Shown here piece after piece: positions 16,703-25,529 of a DNA stretch of 64,000 bases. This stretch comes from Mongoliibacter ruber (GTDB taxonomy: Bacteria > Bacteroidota > Bacteroidia > Cytophagales > Cyclobacteriaceae): NCBI RefSeq assembly GCF_003003005.1, contig NZ_PVTR01000002.1, positions 124,001 through 188,000 on the forward strand, read 5' to 3'. The translations under genes and the position numbers were made by a program. Each line of letters starts with the position of its first letter. The first letter of the stretch is position 1. The notes under the pieces are model-generated. The model had not been told where the DNA came from and made no database searches. It saw nothing but the letters and a program-made list of their open reading frames with translations.

Positions 16703-17806
16703 TTATATCATCACCCTCTCTCCTGTTTCGGAGGATTTTAAAATCGCCTGTACAATTTTTATATCTCGAAGTCCCTCTTCTCCAGGTACGGGCATAGGAC
16801 CACCACCCATGATCGCCAATGCATCCATATCCATTTGATTGGCCTGCTGCCATGGAATCTCGTAAGGGAAATTAATTTCACCCAAAGGACTTTTACCTTT
16901 GATTCCGGCATAGGCAGAAAAAGGCTCAATTTCAATTTTTCCTTCTTCACAGGTCACTGTCAAAAAGTTAGTATTCTCGTAAAAAGAAGTCTTGATTTTC
17001 CCAATTACCCCTCCCGGAAACTCCAACTCAGCCTCTACCACTTCTCCCAAACCATCTTGGTAAATTTCCGGTCGCTCAGCCCATATCTTGGCAGAATTGA
17101 CTGCAATAGGTTCCATATTGGACCCTAGTCTGGCACCCTGAATAGAATAAACCCCCATATCATAAATCACGCCTCCACCCATTTCTCTTTTTTGTTTCCA
17201 GTGGTCAGTCCTGTTTTCCCTATATCCCGCAGCACAATCTACAGCCAATACTTTCCCTAATTTTTCATTTTTCACAATATCCTGATATGCCAAGGTATTG
17301 GGTTCATGTTGACAGCGATAACCAATTGACAAGCTTACGTTATTCCGATTACAGGCATCTATCATCGCTTGGCACTCTTCCGCAGTCACTGCCATTGGCT
17401 TTTCGCACCATACATGCTTACCTGTATTGGCAGCCTTAATGGTGTATTCCATATGCATAGAAGGTGGCAGCACGATATAGATTACATCTATGTCATCATT
17501 GTTTGCAATGCCATCCATGTTTTCATAATTGTAAATATTGGCATCGGGAATATTGTACTTTTTCTTCCATTCTTCAGCTTTGGAAGGAGTCCCAGTGACT
17601 ATCCCGGTGAGTTTGCAATGTTCGGTGATCTGCAGTGCAGGGGCTAGCAAATCTGAACTGTAATAGCCCAAACCTACCAAAGCAACTCCAAGCTTCTTGT
17701 CCTGACTAGCTTGGGTACATGAAAATAGGTTTAGTGGCGAAAGCAAACCGAGGCCAGCACCAAGGGTGATGGTCTTGAGAGAATCTCTTCTACTGTAATT
17801 TTTCAT
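16703..17806 (-). CDS. Gfo/Idh/MocA family oxidoreductase (exported, glucose-fructose-oxidoreductase-like)
   Basis: A 367-residue NAD(P)-dependent sugar oxidoreductase homologue. The N-terminus has a twin-arginine-like leader (SRRDSLKTITLGAGLGLL) ending in a possible lipobox (LFSC). The nucleotide-binding fold follows (GVALVGLGYYSSDLL), then the family motif in KHVWCEKPMAVTAEE and the catalytic-region pattern GGGVIYDMGVYSIQGAR. The sugar substrate cannot be told. It is a single gene read leftward and is divergent from the GlcG/HbpS gene. It is distinct from the second family member at 26403-27710. Confidence 0.9.
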   Translation of the reverse strand: MKNYSRRDSLKTITLGAGLGLLSPLNLFSCTQASQDKKLGVALVGLGYYSSDLLAPALQITEHCKLTGIVTGTPSKAEEWKKKYNIPDANIYNYENMDGIANNDDIDVIYIVLPPSMHMEYTIKAANTGKHVWCEKPMAVTAEECQAMIDACNRNNVSLSIGYRCQHEPNTLAYQDIVKNEKLGKVLAVDCAAGYRENRTDHWKQKREMGGGVIYDMGVYSIQGARLGSNMEPIAVNSAKIWAERPEIYQDGLGEVVEAELEFPGGVIGKIKTSFYENTNFLTVTCEEGKIEIEPFSAYAGIKGKSPLGEINFPYEIPWQQANQMDMDALAIMGGGPMPVPGEEGLRDIKIVQAILKSSETGERVMI

Positions 17807-17923
17807 TTGAAAATAGGTTTTGGTTTGTAAAATGGCTTAATCATTGAATTTAGGGTTTTTAGGAAGGTCATCAAAATATTCCTTAAATTAGAAGTCTATC
17901 ATTATTCACCAAACAAAACAATC

Positions 17924-18385
17924 ATGAGACTTTTACTATTGAGCACTATATGCTTTTTAATGACTTTCACAGTCTTTTCCCAACAGCAACCCTATCTGAG
18001 TCTGGCTGAAGCCAAAAGAATAGCCGATGCCGCTGAAAAAAAAGCTGTTGAAAATGAGTGGACTGTGGTCATTGCCATATTGGATGCAGGAGGGCATTTA
18101 ATTTTACTAAGAAAAATAGATGGAACCCAAATCGGAAGCGTGGAAGTAGCGCAAGCCAAGGCAAAATCTGCAGTCTATTTCAAGAGAAGCACTAAGGTAT
18201 TTGAAGATGGAATCGCTGATGGAAATAATAGGTTAATTACTTTACCAAATGCGGTTGCTTTAGAAGGAGGTCTTCCAATATTTCGAGACGGGCATTGTAT
18301 AGGTGCTATTGGTGTTTCTGGGGTCCGATCAGATCAAGATGGCATCATTGCAGAAGCAGGGCTTTCAGTATTAGAATCAAATTAA
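17924..18385 (+). CDS. GlcG/HbpS family protein, exported
   Basis: A 153-residue protein: signal peptide (cleavage near TVFSQQ) plus a GlcG/HbpS (DUF336) domain. Visible signatures are LSLAEAKRIADAAEKKA, VVIAILDAGGHLILL, AQAKAKSAVYFKRST and the glycine-rich end GGLPIFRDGHCIGAIGVSG. Relatives bind heme or are of unknown function near glycolate genes, so no specific role is claimed. It is followed after 10 bp by the alpha/beta hydrolase, and the two probably form an operon. Confidence 0.88.
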   Translation: MRLLLLSTICFLMTFTVFSQQQPYLSLAEAKRIADAAEKKAVENEWTVVIAILDAGGHLILLRKIDGTQIGSVEVAQAKAKSAVYFKRSTKVFEDGIADGNNRLITLPNAVALEGGLPIFRDGHCIGAIGVSGVRSDQDGIIAEAGLSVLESN

Positions 18386-18395
18386 CTCAAAACGC

Positions 18396-19349
18396 ATGAA
18401 AAATCAGTATTCAAATTACCTCGTCTTTATATTTTCATTTTTTATCTTCTACTCTTGCAGTCAGCCTGACACCAAAAAGCTGGGTACAGGTGAAGGCTAT
18501 GTCGAAGTTGACGGTGGGAAAGTATGGTACGAAGTTGTTGGAAATGGGGACAAATTACCTGTGTTACTGCTTCATGGGGGACCAGGAGGTACAAGTTTTG
18601 GGTTTGAGCCTTTGAATGAAATGGGATATGATGGCCCTTTGATTTTTATGGATCAATTAGGTTCCGGAAGGTCATCTGCAATTTCAGATACCAGTCTAAT
18701 GACCGTCGAAAACTATGTAGACCAGGTAGAGAAAGTAAGAAAACACCTCGAGTTAGATGATTTTATTCTTTACGGTTCATCGTGGGGCACTATGCTAGGT
18801 ATCGCCTATTATGCCGAATACCCCGAAGCTGTAAAAGGCATCATTTTCAGTAGTCCATTGTTCAGTACCGATATGTGGATCGCCGATGCAGACACCTTAA
18901 TCGCAACATTACCTGACTCTGTTCAGCAAGTTATCCGCTATCATGAAGAAATGGGAGAGTTTGACAATCCCGATTATCAGGAGGCTGTTACATTGTATTA
19001 CAGCCTTTATGTACGTAGAAAAGAAAGTCCAAAAGTTGACAGAAGCCACATGAACCTCAGTTCAGGTAAGGAAATCTACAGCTACATGTGGGGTCCAAGT
19101 GAATTTACCTCTACGGGCACATTACGCTCTTTCGATAGGCTAAATGATTTGGGAAAAATAACTGTACCAGTGTTGCTTTTTACAGGAGAATATGACGAAG
19201 CTCGACCAAACACTGTGGCTTATTATGCCAGTCTGATTCCAGATGCCAGATTCGTTACAATTCCGGATGCGGCACATGCTACTCTAAATGACAATAAGGA
19301 GTATACATTGAAAACCGTTAAGTCATTTTTGGATGAAATAAATGATTGA
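18396..19349 (+). CDS. Proline iminopeptidase-family alpha/beta hydrolase, lipoprotein
   Basis: A 317-residue predicted lipoprotein (FYSC lipobox) with an alpha/beta-hydrolase fold of the proline iminopeptidase group (S33). It has the oxyanion motif HGGPGG, the nucleophile elbow YGSSWGTM (Ser in GxSxG form), an Asp in GEYDEARP and a His in DAAHATL. Enzymes of this group remove N-terminal proline or hydrolyse related amides; the substrate here is not known. Being anchored in the envelope, it may process peptides in the periplasm. The start ATG lies 10 bp after the GlcG/HbpS stop. Confidence 0.87.
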   Translation: MKNQYSNYLVFIFSFFIFYSCSQPDTKKLGTGEGYVEVDGGKVWYEVVGNGDKLPVLLLHGGPGGTSFGFEPLNEMGYDGPLIFMDQLGSGRSSAISDTSLMTVENYVDQVEKVRKHLELDDFILYGSSWGTMLGIAYYAEYPEAVKGIIFSSPLFSTDMWIADADTLIATLPDSVQQVIRYHEEMGEFDNPDYQEAVTLYYSLYVRRKESPKVDRSHMNLSSGKEIYSYMWGPSEFTSTGTLRSFDRLNDLGKITVPVLLFTGEYDEARPNTVAYYASLIPDARFVTIPDAAHATLNDNKEYTLKTVKSFLDEIND

Positions 19350-19621
19350 AAAATAATTTTCGATAAATACCCAGTTTCGAAAATTATAAACTGCAGAACA
19401 CTCTTTAAAAGTTTTTGGAACCTTAACGGTGTTGCGGAAAGGGATTTGGAGTAAAGGATGATGGATTAGAGTTTTTTGCTCAACGCTTAGCCAAACTTTA
19501 ATACATACAACCCTCGCCTAAGAATACTGCCGCTCAGAACTTATTTCGAGGAATTTTAGTTATTTATAGGTAGCTTGACGTTACAAGAATAAGAGTAAAT
19601 TCAAATTAGCATACCATTTTT

Positions 19622-20533
19622 ATGAATAAAGAAACGTTAACCTTTGAGCAGATCACAAATATGGATCTGCCTAACATCATCCTTTACGCTGCTCCTGTAA
19701 TGATAGCTCTTGTGGCTTTTGAGTGGTATCTTTCGTATCGGCAAAAAAAGGATTTCTATGATGGGAAAGACACTGTTGCCGCACTGGTAATAGGATTGAT
19801 CAATGTGGGTATGAGTGCTGCTATAAAAGTAATCACCTTTGGCATAATACTTTTCTTTTATAACCTAGTTCCTTGGACCATCCCCATGACTTGGTGGGCC
19901 TTTATTATCTGCTTGTTCTGGTTGGATTTCTGGAGGTATTGGGCGCATAGAATAGCGCATGAAAACCGTTTTTGGTGGGCTACTCACGTCACCCATCACA
20001 ATTCAGAAAAGTACAACTGGTCAGTATCGTTCAGATTAAGTTGGACACAGCATATCAAAATCATTTTCTTCATACCAGTGGCCTTAGCAGGATTTCATCC
20101 TGTAGTTTTTTTCATTGTCCATCAGCTAGCAGTCCTGTATCAATTTTGGATCCATACTGAGTATATCACCAAATTGCCAAGACCAATAGAGTATTTCTTT
20201 ACCACTCCTTCTCATCATCGTGTGCACCATGCCACGAATGAAAAATACTTGGACAAAAACTATGGTTCAACTTTTATCATCTGGGACAGGATTTTCGGTA
20301 CTTTCCAACCCGAGGAAGAAAAACCAAATTATGGATTGACCACTCAGGTGAATTCGTACAATCCAATTACCCTCAATTTTCATGAGTGGTCTGACATTGT
20401 AAGAGATGTGAAAAATTCCCGTTCACTCAAAGAAGCCTATGCAATGGTATTTACAAGACCAAGTGAGCTGGAAGCAAAGAAAAAGGAATTTGAGGCAGCC
20501 TATGAGAAATCAAGGTTGAAGGTCAACGGATAG
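19622..20533 (+). CDS. Sterol desaturase / fatty acid hydroxylase family membrane enzyme
   Basis: A 303-residue integral membrane di-iron enzyme. Hydrophobic helices occur at about 17-35, 53-78 and 88-106. The histidine boxes are intact: HRIAH, HVTHHNSEKYN and HHRVHHATNEKY. The family introduces hydroxyl groups or double bonds in lipids; bacterial relatives act on carotenoids, fatty acids or alkylglycerols, and the substrate here is unknown. It is a single gene, preceded by 270 bp without features and followed by a dispersed repeat element that separates it from the convergent ohr gene. Confidence 0.9.
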   Translation: MNKETLTFEQITNMDLPNIILYAAPVMIALVAFEWYLSYRQKKDFYDGKDTVAALVIGLINVGMSAAIKVITFGIILFFYNLVPWTIPMTWWAFIICLFWLDFWRYWAHRIAHENRFWWATHVTHHNSEKYNWSVSFRLSWTQHIKIIFFIPVALAGFHPVVFFIVHQLAVLYQFWIHTEYITKLPRPIEYFFTTPSHHRVHHATNEKYLDKNYGSTFIIWDRIFGTFQPEEEKPNYGLTTQVNSYNPITLNFHEWSDIVRDVKNSRSLKEAYAMVFTRPSELEAKKKEFEAAYEKSRLKVNG

Positions 20534-20569
20534 AACTTGTTTTTGCTGAATCATTGTTTTGATTGCATG

Positions 20570-20756
20570 TATATCCGCTTTAAAATCAGTGGAATCTTTA
20601 AACAAGAATTAACCTGTGATTTAGAAGCAATATCAATAAGTAATTTGTCCGCATCGGCGGATCCAACTCGCCTCCTAGAGTGAAGGTATCCTTTAGTATC
20701 AGTTTGCTAAAAAACCATCGTTTAATTGATTAGTGGCGTGATTGCCGATAGTTCTA
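20570..20756 (-). repeat. MITE-like dispersed element, copy B (longest, most diverged)
   Basis: In reverse complement it shows CGGCAATCACGCCACTAA, CAATTAAACGATGGTTTTTT, a ~30-bp module with GGATCCGCCGATGCGGACAA, AATCACAGGTTAATTC and an end AAAGCGGATATACAT. It lies between convergent genes. No flanking direct repeat was seen. Confidence 0.65.
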
Positions 20757-20778
20757 TTAGATTATGTGCACTTAATAC

Positions 20779-21201
20779 TCAGGATACAGCTTTGATATGA
20801 ACTTCAATATTGCCTCTGACTGCCTTAGAATACATGCAATGCTTGTTAGCCAATTCAGCTAGCTTTTGAGATTCTTCCAAAGAAGCTGCCTGAGGAATTT
20901 TGACTAATATGTCAGCAGCCAAGCCATAACCCCCATTTTCTGCCTCTCCAGAATGTACTTGCACACTGATTTTGGCATCTTCTGTATTGACTCTCTTGGA
21001 TACAGCCCCCAATGCTCCTGCAAAACAAGCTGCCCAAGCGGCTGCAAAAAGCTGTTCCGGATTGGTTTTACCTCCTGCTCCCCCTATTTCCTTTGGCATT
21101 GCTAAAGATAGTTCCAAGAGACCATCATCTGTTTTTACTTGCCCGTTTCTTCCACCAGTATTGGTTGCTGTGGCGGTATAGCTCTTATTGATCTTTTCCA
21201 T
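20779..21201 (-). CDS. ohr: Organic hydroperoxide resistance protein (OsmC/Ohr family)
   Basis: A 140-residue thiol peroxidase that reduces organic hydroperoxides. Both reactive cysteines are present in their usual settings: AAAWAACFAGALG and KHCMYSKAVRGNIEVHI. The N-terminus (YTATATNTGGRNGQ) and the GGKTNPEQLFAAAW segment are typical of Ohr rather than OsmC. It is the second gene of a two-gene unit, 13 bp after the MarR-family gene, so both are likely transcribed from the promoter next to the palindrome at 21645-21658. Confidence 0.93.
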   Translation of the reverse strand: MEKINKSYTATATNTGGRNGQVKTDDGLLELSLAMPKEIGGAGGKTNPEQLFAAAWAACFAGALGAVSKRVNTEDAKISVQVHSGEAENGGYGLAADILVKIPQAASLEESQKLAELANKHCMYSKAVRGNIEVHIKAVS

Positions 21202-21214
21202 TTTATTCTGCAGT

Positions 21215-21631
21215 TTAAAATTCTGAAATAAGTCTATCCATCAAGGATTTCAATGTTTCAAACTCTTTATCTTCCCAGTTGTTGAAAATCCCTTCCACTT
21301 TTTCATTTATGCCTTCAGCTTTGTTTTGTAGAGACTTACCGGGATAGGTCAGTTCTATCTCAACCCTTCTTTCATCAACTTCTGACCTGACCCTTTTGAT
21401 AAGATTGATTGCTTCAAGTCGTTTGAGCAAAGGTGTAAGAGTTCCAGAGTCTAATTGTAATTTTTGACCTATCTGTGATACCATCTGCCCATCTTTTTCC
21501 CAAAGCACCAACATCACCAAATATTGTGGATAAGTCAGTCCAAGCTCTTCCAAAGGAGCCCTGTAAACCTGTGAAAACAAACGTGAGGCAACATAAAAAG
21601 GGAAACTAGGGTCTTCTGATAAATTCGGCAT
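21215..21631 (-). CDS. MarR-family regulator, OhrR-like but without cysteine
   Basis: A 138-residue winged-helix regulator. The sequence LTYPQYLVMLVLWE followed by LDSGTLTPLLKRLE and RSEVDERRVEIELT is the OhrR signature, and it precedes ohr by 13 bp. OhrR proteins sense peroxides through a reactive cysteine near the N-terminus (CF..Y..SR). Here that place reads SFPFYVASR, and no cysteine exists anywhere in the protein. DNA binding at the TTGTATACAA palindrome upstream is plausible, but the usual oxidation switch cannot work. It may be a constitutive repressor, respond to a ligand, or sense by another route. Confidence 0.9.
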   Translation of the reverse strand: MPNLSEDPSFPFYVASRLFSQVYRAPLEELGLTYPQYLVMLVLWEKDGQMVSQIGQKLQLDSGTLTPLLKRLEAINLIKRVRSEVDERRVEIELTYPGKSLQNKAEGINEKVEGIFNNWEDKEFETLKSLMDRLISEF

Positions 21632-21644
21632 GGCTCAGTCTTTT

Positions 21645-21658
21645 ACTTGTATACAAAT
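21645..21658. promoter_or_regulatory. Candidate MarR/OhrR operator
   Basis: ACTTGTATACAAAT contains the perfect 10-bp palindrome TTGTATACAA (21647-21656). It lies 14 bp upstream of the MarR-family ATG, where an autoregulatory operator for the marR-ohr unit would be expected. Confidence 0.6.
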
Positions 21659-21749
21659 AAATCTACAAAAATTAAATTCTCCCGCCAATAAATTATCGGG
21701 CTATTATTTTGCTCATGCCTATGGCATTGGGACATCATAAATAAACACA

Positions 21750-21943
21750 GTGAATCAGGGACATACATTACTTCATCATCCATTATTCATCATTCGAAAT
21801 TCGAATTTTTTTCAATTCCGCGTTCCTAATTCAATCAGCCATCGCTCCGGTTTGCCCCTCGTAATTCGTAAATCAATAGACCTCACCTTTTCATCCCTCA
21901 TTCTTCATCCTTTCTTCCCGATCTCCTCCACCTTCTCTCGCCT
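21750..21943 (-). repeat. Purine-rich degenerate repeats after the redoxin stop
   Basis: Read leftward from the stop at 21944: AGGCGAGAGAAGGTGGAGGA, AAAGGATGAAGAATGAGGGA, GATTTACGAATTACGAGG, then AATTCGAATTTCGAATGATG. The region 21632-21943 has no gene; the remaining part holds only the marR-ohr promoter region. Confidence 0.6.
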
Positions 21944-23143
21944 CTAATAATACCTCCCTATCATCGGGTGATCTACAATCGCACGCTTGAGCTCCAGAGA
22001 TTTGATCTCACCCATGACTTTATGAGCAATGTTTCCGCCCGGCTCTATCAACAATGTAATTGGCAAACTACCATCCCAATCTTTTCCCACTACATCGATG
22101 ACGGCATATTTGTCCTCGGTATCAATCAGGTAATTTGGAACAGCGGAGTATTTACTTTTTAGGAATTTCAAAACCTTTTCCTCTTGATTGGGATTGTCCA
22201 TGCTCAGACTTACAAACTGAAAATCCCTGTTTCCATACATTCTCTGAATTTCAATAAATTCAGGATATTCCACAATACAGGGGCCACACCATGTTGCCCA
22301 GAAATTGATCAATAAAAGCTCATCCGTCTCATTCTTGAGAAGTTCAGCCAAACCCTCAGGGGAAATTTTCTCAATCTCCACAGGTTTCTTTTTCCATTCC
22401 TCGTTTGTTTTTTTGGTGTACTCATTTTTCCAAGCCCACTTAGTAGAACATCCAAATGCCGGTGTAATGGCTTTGTCGGGATCCAATGCTTCACCTGAGA
22501 GTGTTTTCTCTATGGCATTTCTCAAGTCTTCTGCATTTGCCGTACCTGGCTTTTCGGAAGCATCCAAACGACCTGAATAAGCCAAAGCCCTTTCCTTGTC
22601 AAATACAAATACATGAGGCGTAGCTGTAGGTCCGTATGCAAGCGAGTATTCATGCACATCCCCATCATAGAGGTAAGGGAAATTATAGTTCATGTCTTTG
22701 TAGCGGATTTGCATTGCTTCAAAATCATCGCTGAGATCTGTATAGCCCAATTCCTCTGGCAAAAGGCCTATTGGACTATTGGGTGAAATTGCCACAAAAG
22801 CAACACTTTTCCCCTCATAATCATCTACCAAATCAATAAACCTTTCTTCATAGGCTTGTGCTGTAGGGCAGTGATTACAAGTAAAATTGATTACAAGTAC
22901 ATCTTTGTCCTTAAAGTCATCAATTGACACATATTTTCCATCTACGTTTGGCAGTCGGAAATAAGGAGCCTTATCACCTATAACCAATTTTGGGACTTCC
23001 TTTTCAGGCATTTCCTGAGGATTTGGTATAAATTCATCACTCTCAGCTGTTGTCGCCTCTTGTTGATTAGACTCCTGTTGTCCGCATGCAAAGACAAACA
23101 GAGAAGCCATGAGGACAAATGTGGATAACTTTAGATTTTTCAT
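21944..23143 (-). CDS. Lipoprotein with peroxiredoxin-like and thioredoxin-like domains
   Basis: A 399-residue lipoprotein (FVFACGQQ lipobox). Residues of about 55-215 form an AhpC/TSA-like redoxin with NFTCNHCPTAQAYEERF. The C-terminal 150 residues form a TlpA-like thioredoxin domain with FWATWCGPCIVEYPEF. Two redox domains in one envelope protein suggest thiol-disulfide or peroxide chemistry, but the partner is unknown. The ATG at 23143 is preferred over an upstream in-frame start at 23209 because it gives a clean lipoprotein signal and avoids overlap with the GH78 gene, which stops 11 bp earlier. It is the last gene of the leftward carbohydrate operon, an unexpected companion. Confidence 0.87.
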   Translation of the reverse strand: MKNLKLSTFVLMASLFVFACGQQESNQQEATTAESDEFIPNPQEMPEKEVPKLVIGDKAPYFRLPNVDGKYVSIDDFKDKDVLVINFTCNHCPTAQAYEERFIDLVDDYEGKSVAFVAISPNSPIGLLPEELGYTDLSDDFEAMQIRYKDMNYNFPYLYDGDVHEYSLAYGPTATPHVFVFDKERALAYSGRLDASEKPGTANAEDLRNAIEKTLSGEALDPDKAITPAFGCSTKWAWKNEYTKKTNEEWKKKPVEIEKISPEGLAELLKNETDELLLINFWATWCGPCIVEYPEFIEIQRMYGNRDFQFVSLSMDNPNQEEKVLKFLKSKYSAVPNYLIDTEDKYAVIDVVGKDWDGSLPITLLIEPGGNIAHKVMGEIKSLELKRAIVDHPMIGRYY

Positions 23144-23154
23144 AGTTCTAGGGT

Positions 23155-25527
23155 TTACCAAGTTATATGTTGTGTTCCGGGTTCTATGGAATAGGACTTT
23201 CCTTTCCATATAAATTCTCCATCCAAGCCATCAGGAAGATTAATTTGGGCAGTTCTATTTTCAAAATCATATCGAACCGAAATAGCACCTTTAGGATGAG
23301 GCATTTTTCCTTCAAATTGATTCAAATCTCCGGGATTGGGAGAAATCAGCACTTTTTGGAAGTATTTTTCCGCTGGCTGAATCCCGCAGACCGTGTGGAT
23401 AAACTCAAAATTTGGACTTGCACTCCAAGCATGGCAATCCGATCGGGTTTCCTTTTCATGTTCCGCGAAAGTAGTAAGCCCTTCCGCTAACATGTCTTCC
23501 CAAGTATTCAGGTTGTTGATAAAGTAATCACCATTCCCTGATTGTTGGGCAGCTCGAGTCAAGTAAAACCGAAAATAGATATTGGCCTGTGCCAATTCTT
23601 CTTCGCTGATAATCCTATCGAATAAATCACTTTGTGCTGACTTATCCACAGTATTTGTCAAGATAGCAAAAATATTGGCGTGTTGGCTAAATGTCTCCTT
23701 GGAAGTCTTGTCTGCAAAAAGTTGCCTATTTTGATCCCAGGCATTCTCTCGAATATTGGATTTGATTTTTGTGGATAAGTCACTAAAGTGATCGGCAAAC
23801 ATATCTTTCCCAAACTCCTGAAACAGAGGAATGGCTTCCTGAATGGCATACAAAAATTGTAAGGTCATGACCACAGATCCCCCTTCCTTGAATCCTGGAG
23901 GAGAAGACATTTCCCAGCCTGCCACATCTGTGTAGGACCACCAAGGCATAGAGCCAAGTATGTAATCGTCTTCAAGTTTGTTTTCAAACCAAAATAGTAT
24001 AGATGCAATCTGAGGAATATAACTTTTGATAAATTCCGGGTCTTCCCTGTGCATGTAATAATCATGCATCATATTGATCCAAAAAAGCGAATAGGGAGGA
24101 ATCATCTGTCTTAAATTGGAAGGGTATCTGCTTTGGGCAATCCCTTCATCAGTTATAGAATGGGCAAACTGTCTTAATGCATTCTTCATCAAGCGATCGT
24201 CCCCAGCTGCATATAAAGATATCAATGCCTGCACCCGCGTATCTCCTATATATTGCAACTGTTCATAATAGGGACAATCCATATAAGTCTCATCCGCACA
24301 AAGTAAAGCCGTTCGCCATCCTACATCCCATATTTCATCGTGAAGGGTGAATGGGGTTTTGAAATTCCCAGCTTCCTGAAAAGGATAAATAAATTTGTGT
24401 GCAATATAATTGTCCCAATGCAGTTCTTTCGCTCCTGTTTTGACTTTCACTTGGATATAGCGCCAAGTTCTCGGAAGCAGCTGGGAATATTCTTTGTTTT
24501 CTCCCCCATCCAACAAATACCTGTCTGTCTGCCCGATGAATTTTTTACCTTCTATCTCATTTCTGTTTCCTTGGGTATTGTCTTCATAAAAAAGCGTCTC
24601 TGCATAAGCTACTTCAACTTGACTCCCTTCACCACCAGAAAAAGTAAAATGAGTATGTCCTTTGGTCAAGTACTTTTGGTCTAATAAAATGATTGTTTCA
24701 GAATTTGGTGCAAAGATCAGTTTTTCACCCGAATTCCATTTTTGAAGATTGTCAACCTCCCAGTTTCCGGAAGTTTTTCTGATAATAGGCTTTGACTCCT
24801 TTTCTTCATTCATCATGGGAATTTCTCTCGGATTTAGGCTGATTTCGGCATGGCCATAGCTATGAGTATGTCCATAAGGAACACCTCTGTCAAGCACCTT
24901 AGGGGAGTGCCACTTATCAGCTGCAAATCCTACCTGATTCCAACCCCAAGGATATTCCTCACCTTTGATTTGCTCTCCTCCACCCATCGCAAAGTACCCC
25001 AATACCTCGAAGTCTTTATCTCTAAAAGTTGCCTCGTATGATTTGTCTATCCAAAGTTTCCAATTCCCTGTTCCTGTGTTCAGACTTTCTCCCATCTTAT
25101 CATCCTGTGATTTGAGAATAAAGCGCAATCCCAAATCATGGTATCGGACCGGGTTCATTTCTCCCAATGAAAACACTGTCAAACCGATGACATTATTCCC
25201 TTCTTTCAAAAAAGGTGCAATGTCATAGGTATCAAAGCTATAGTGTTCCAAGTCATTGTTAGCTGGCCCTTGACCCAGGTACTCGCCATTCACATAGAGC
25301 TTGTACCTAATCACGGCCGATAAGTCTATCGTCAAATCTCCAGGCACAGAAGTGATGTTAAATTCATTCCGGGCATGCACTACCGCATAGTCTGGCAAAT
25401 CGGATTGAGAAAGACTTAACCATCGTGCATTCCAAAAGTCCTGAGACTGAAGATCAATTGGATAAAAACAAAACAACCCTATCCATATGAACAGGGTTGA
25501 TCTGAAAGTGCTGAGTTGGGTTTTCAT
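23155..25527 (-). CDS. Alpha-L-rhamnosidase-like glycoside hydrolase (GH78 type)
   Basis: A 790-residue exported enzyme with a signal peptide (FYPIDLQSQ). An N-terminal beta-sandwich covers about 30-390 (RYKLYVNGEYLGQGPANND), followed by an (alpha/alpha)6 barrel (LLCADETYMDCPYYEQLQYIGDTR, WWSYTDVAGWE, DCHAWSASPNF). The D-CP-YEQLQY-GD pattern is typical of GH78 rhamnosidases, which release terminal L-rhamnose using a catalytic Glu. The C-terminal beta-domain is complete. It lies 2 bp from the preceding TIM-barrel isomerase stop region and is part of a four-gene leftward operon for glycan use. Specificity is inferred from family. Confidence 0.87.
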   Translation of the reverse strand: MKTQLSTFRSTLFIWIGLFCFYPIDLQSQDFWNARWLSLSQSDLPDYAVVHARNEFNITSVPGDLTIDLSAVIRYKLYVNGEYLGQGPANNDLEHYSFDTYDIAPFLKEGNNVIGLTVFSLGEMNPVRYHDLGLRFILKSQDDKMGESLNTGTGNWKLWIDKSYEATFRDKDFEVLGYFAMGGGEQIKGEEYPWGWNQVGFAADKWHSPKVLDRGVPYGHTHSYGHAEISLNPREIPMMNEEKESKPIIRKTSGNWEVDNLQKWNSGEKLIFAPNSETIILLDQKYLTKGHTHFTFSGGEGSQVEVAYAETLFYEDNTQGNRNEIEGKKFIGQTDRYLLDGGENKEYSQLLPRTWRYIQVKVKTGAKELHWDNYIAHKFIYPFQEAGNFKTPFTLHDEIWDVGWRTALLCADETYMDCPYYEQLQYIGDTRVQALISLYAAGDDRLMKNALRQFAHSITDEGIAQSRYPSNLRQMIPPYSLFWINMMHDYYMHREDPEFIKSYIPQIASILFWFENKLEDDYILGSMPWWSYTDVAGWEMSSPPGFKEGGSVVMTLQFLYAIQEAIPLFQEFGKDMFADHFSDLSTKIKSNIRENAWDQNRQLFADKTSKETFSQHANIFAILTNTVDKSAQSDLFDRIISEEELAQANIYFRFYLTRAAQQSGNGDYFINNLNTWEDMLAEGLTTFAEHEKETRSDCHAWSASPNFEFIHTVCGIQPAEKYFQKVLISPNPGDLNQFEGKMPHPKGAISVRYDFENRTAQINLPDGLDGEFIWKGKSYSIEPGTQHITW

Positions 25528-25529
25528 GT

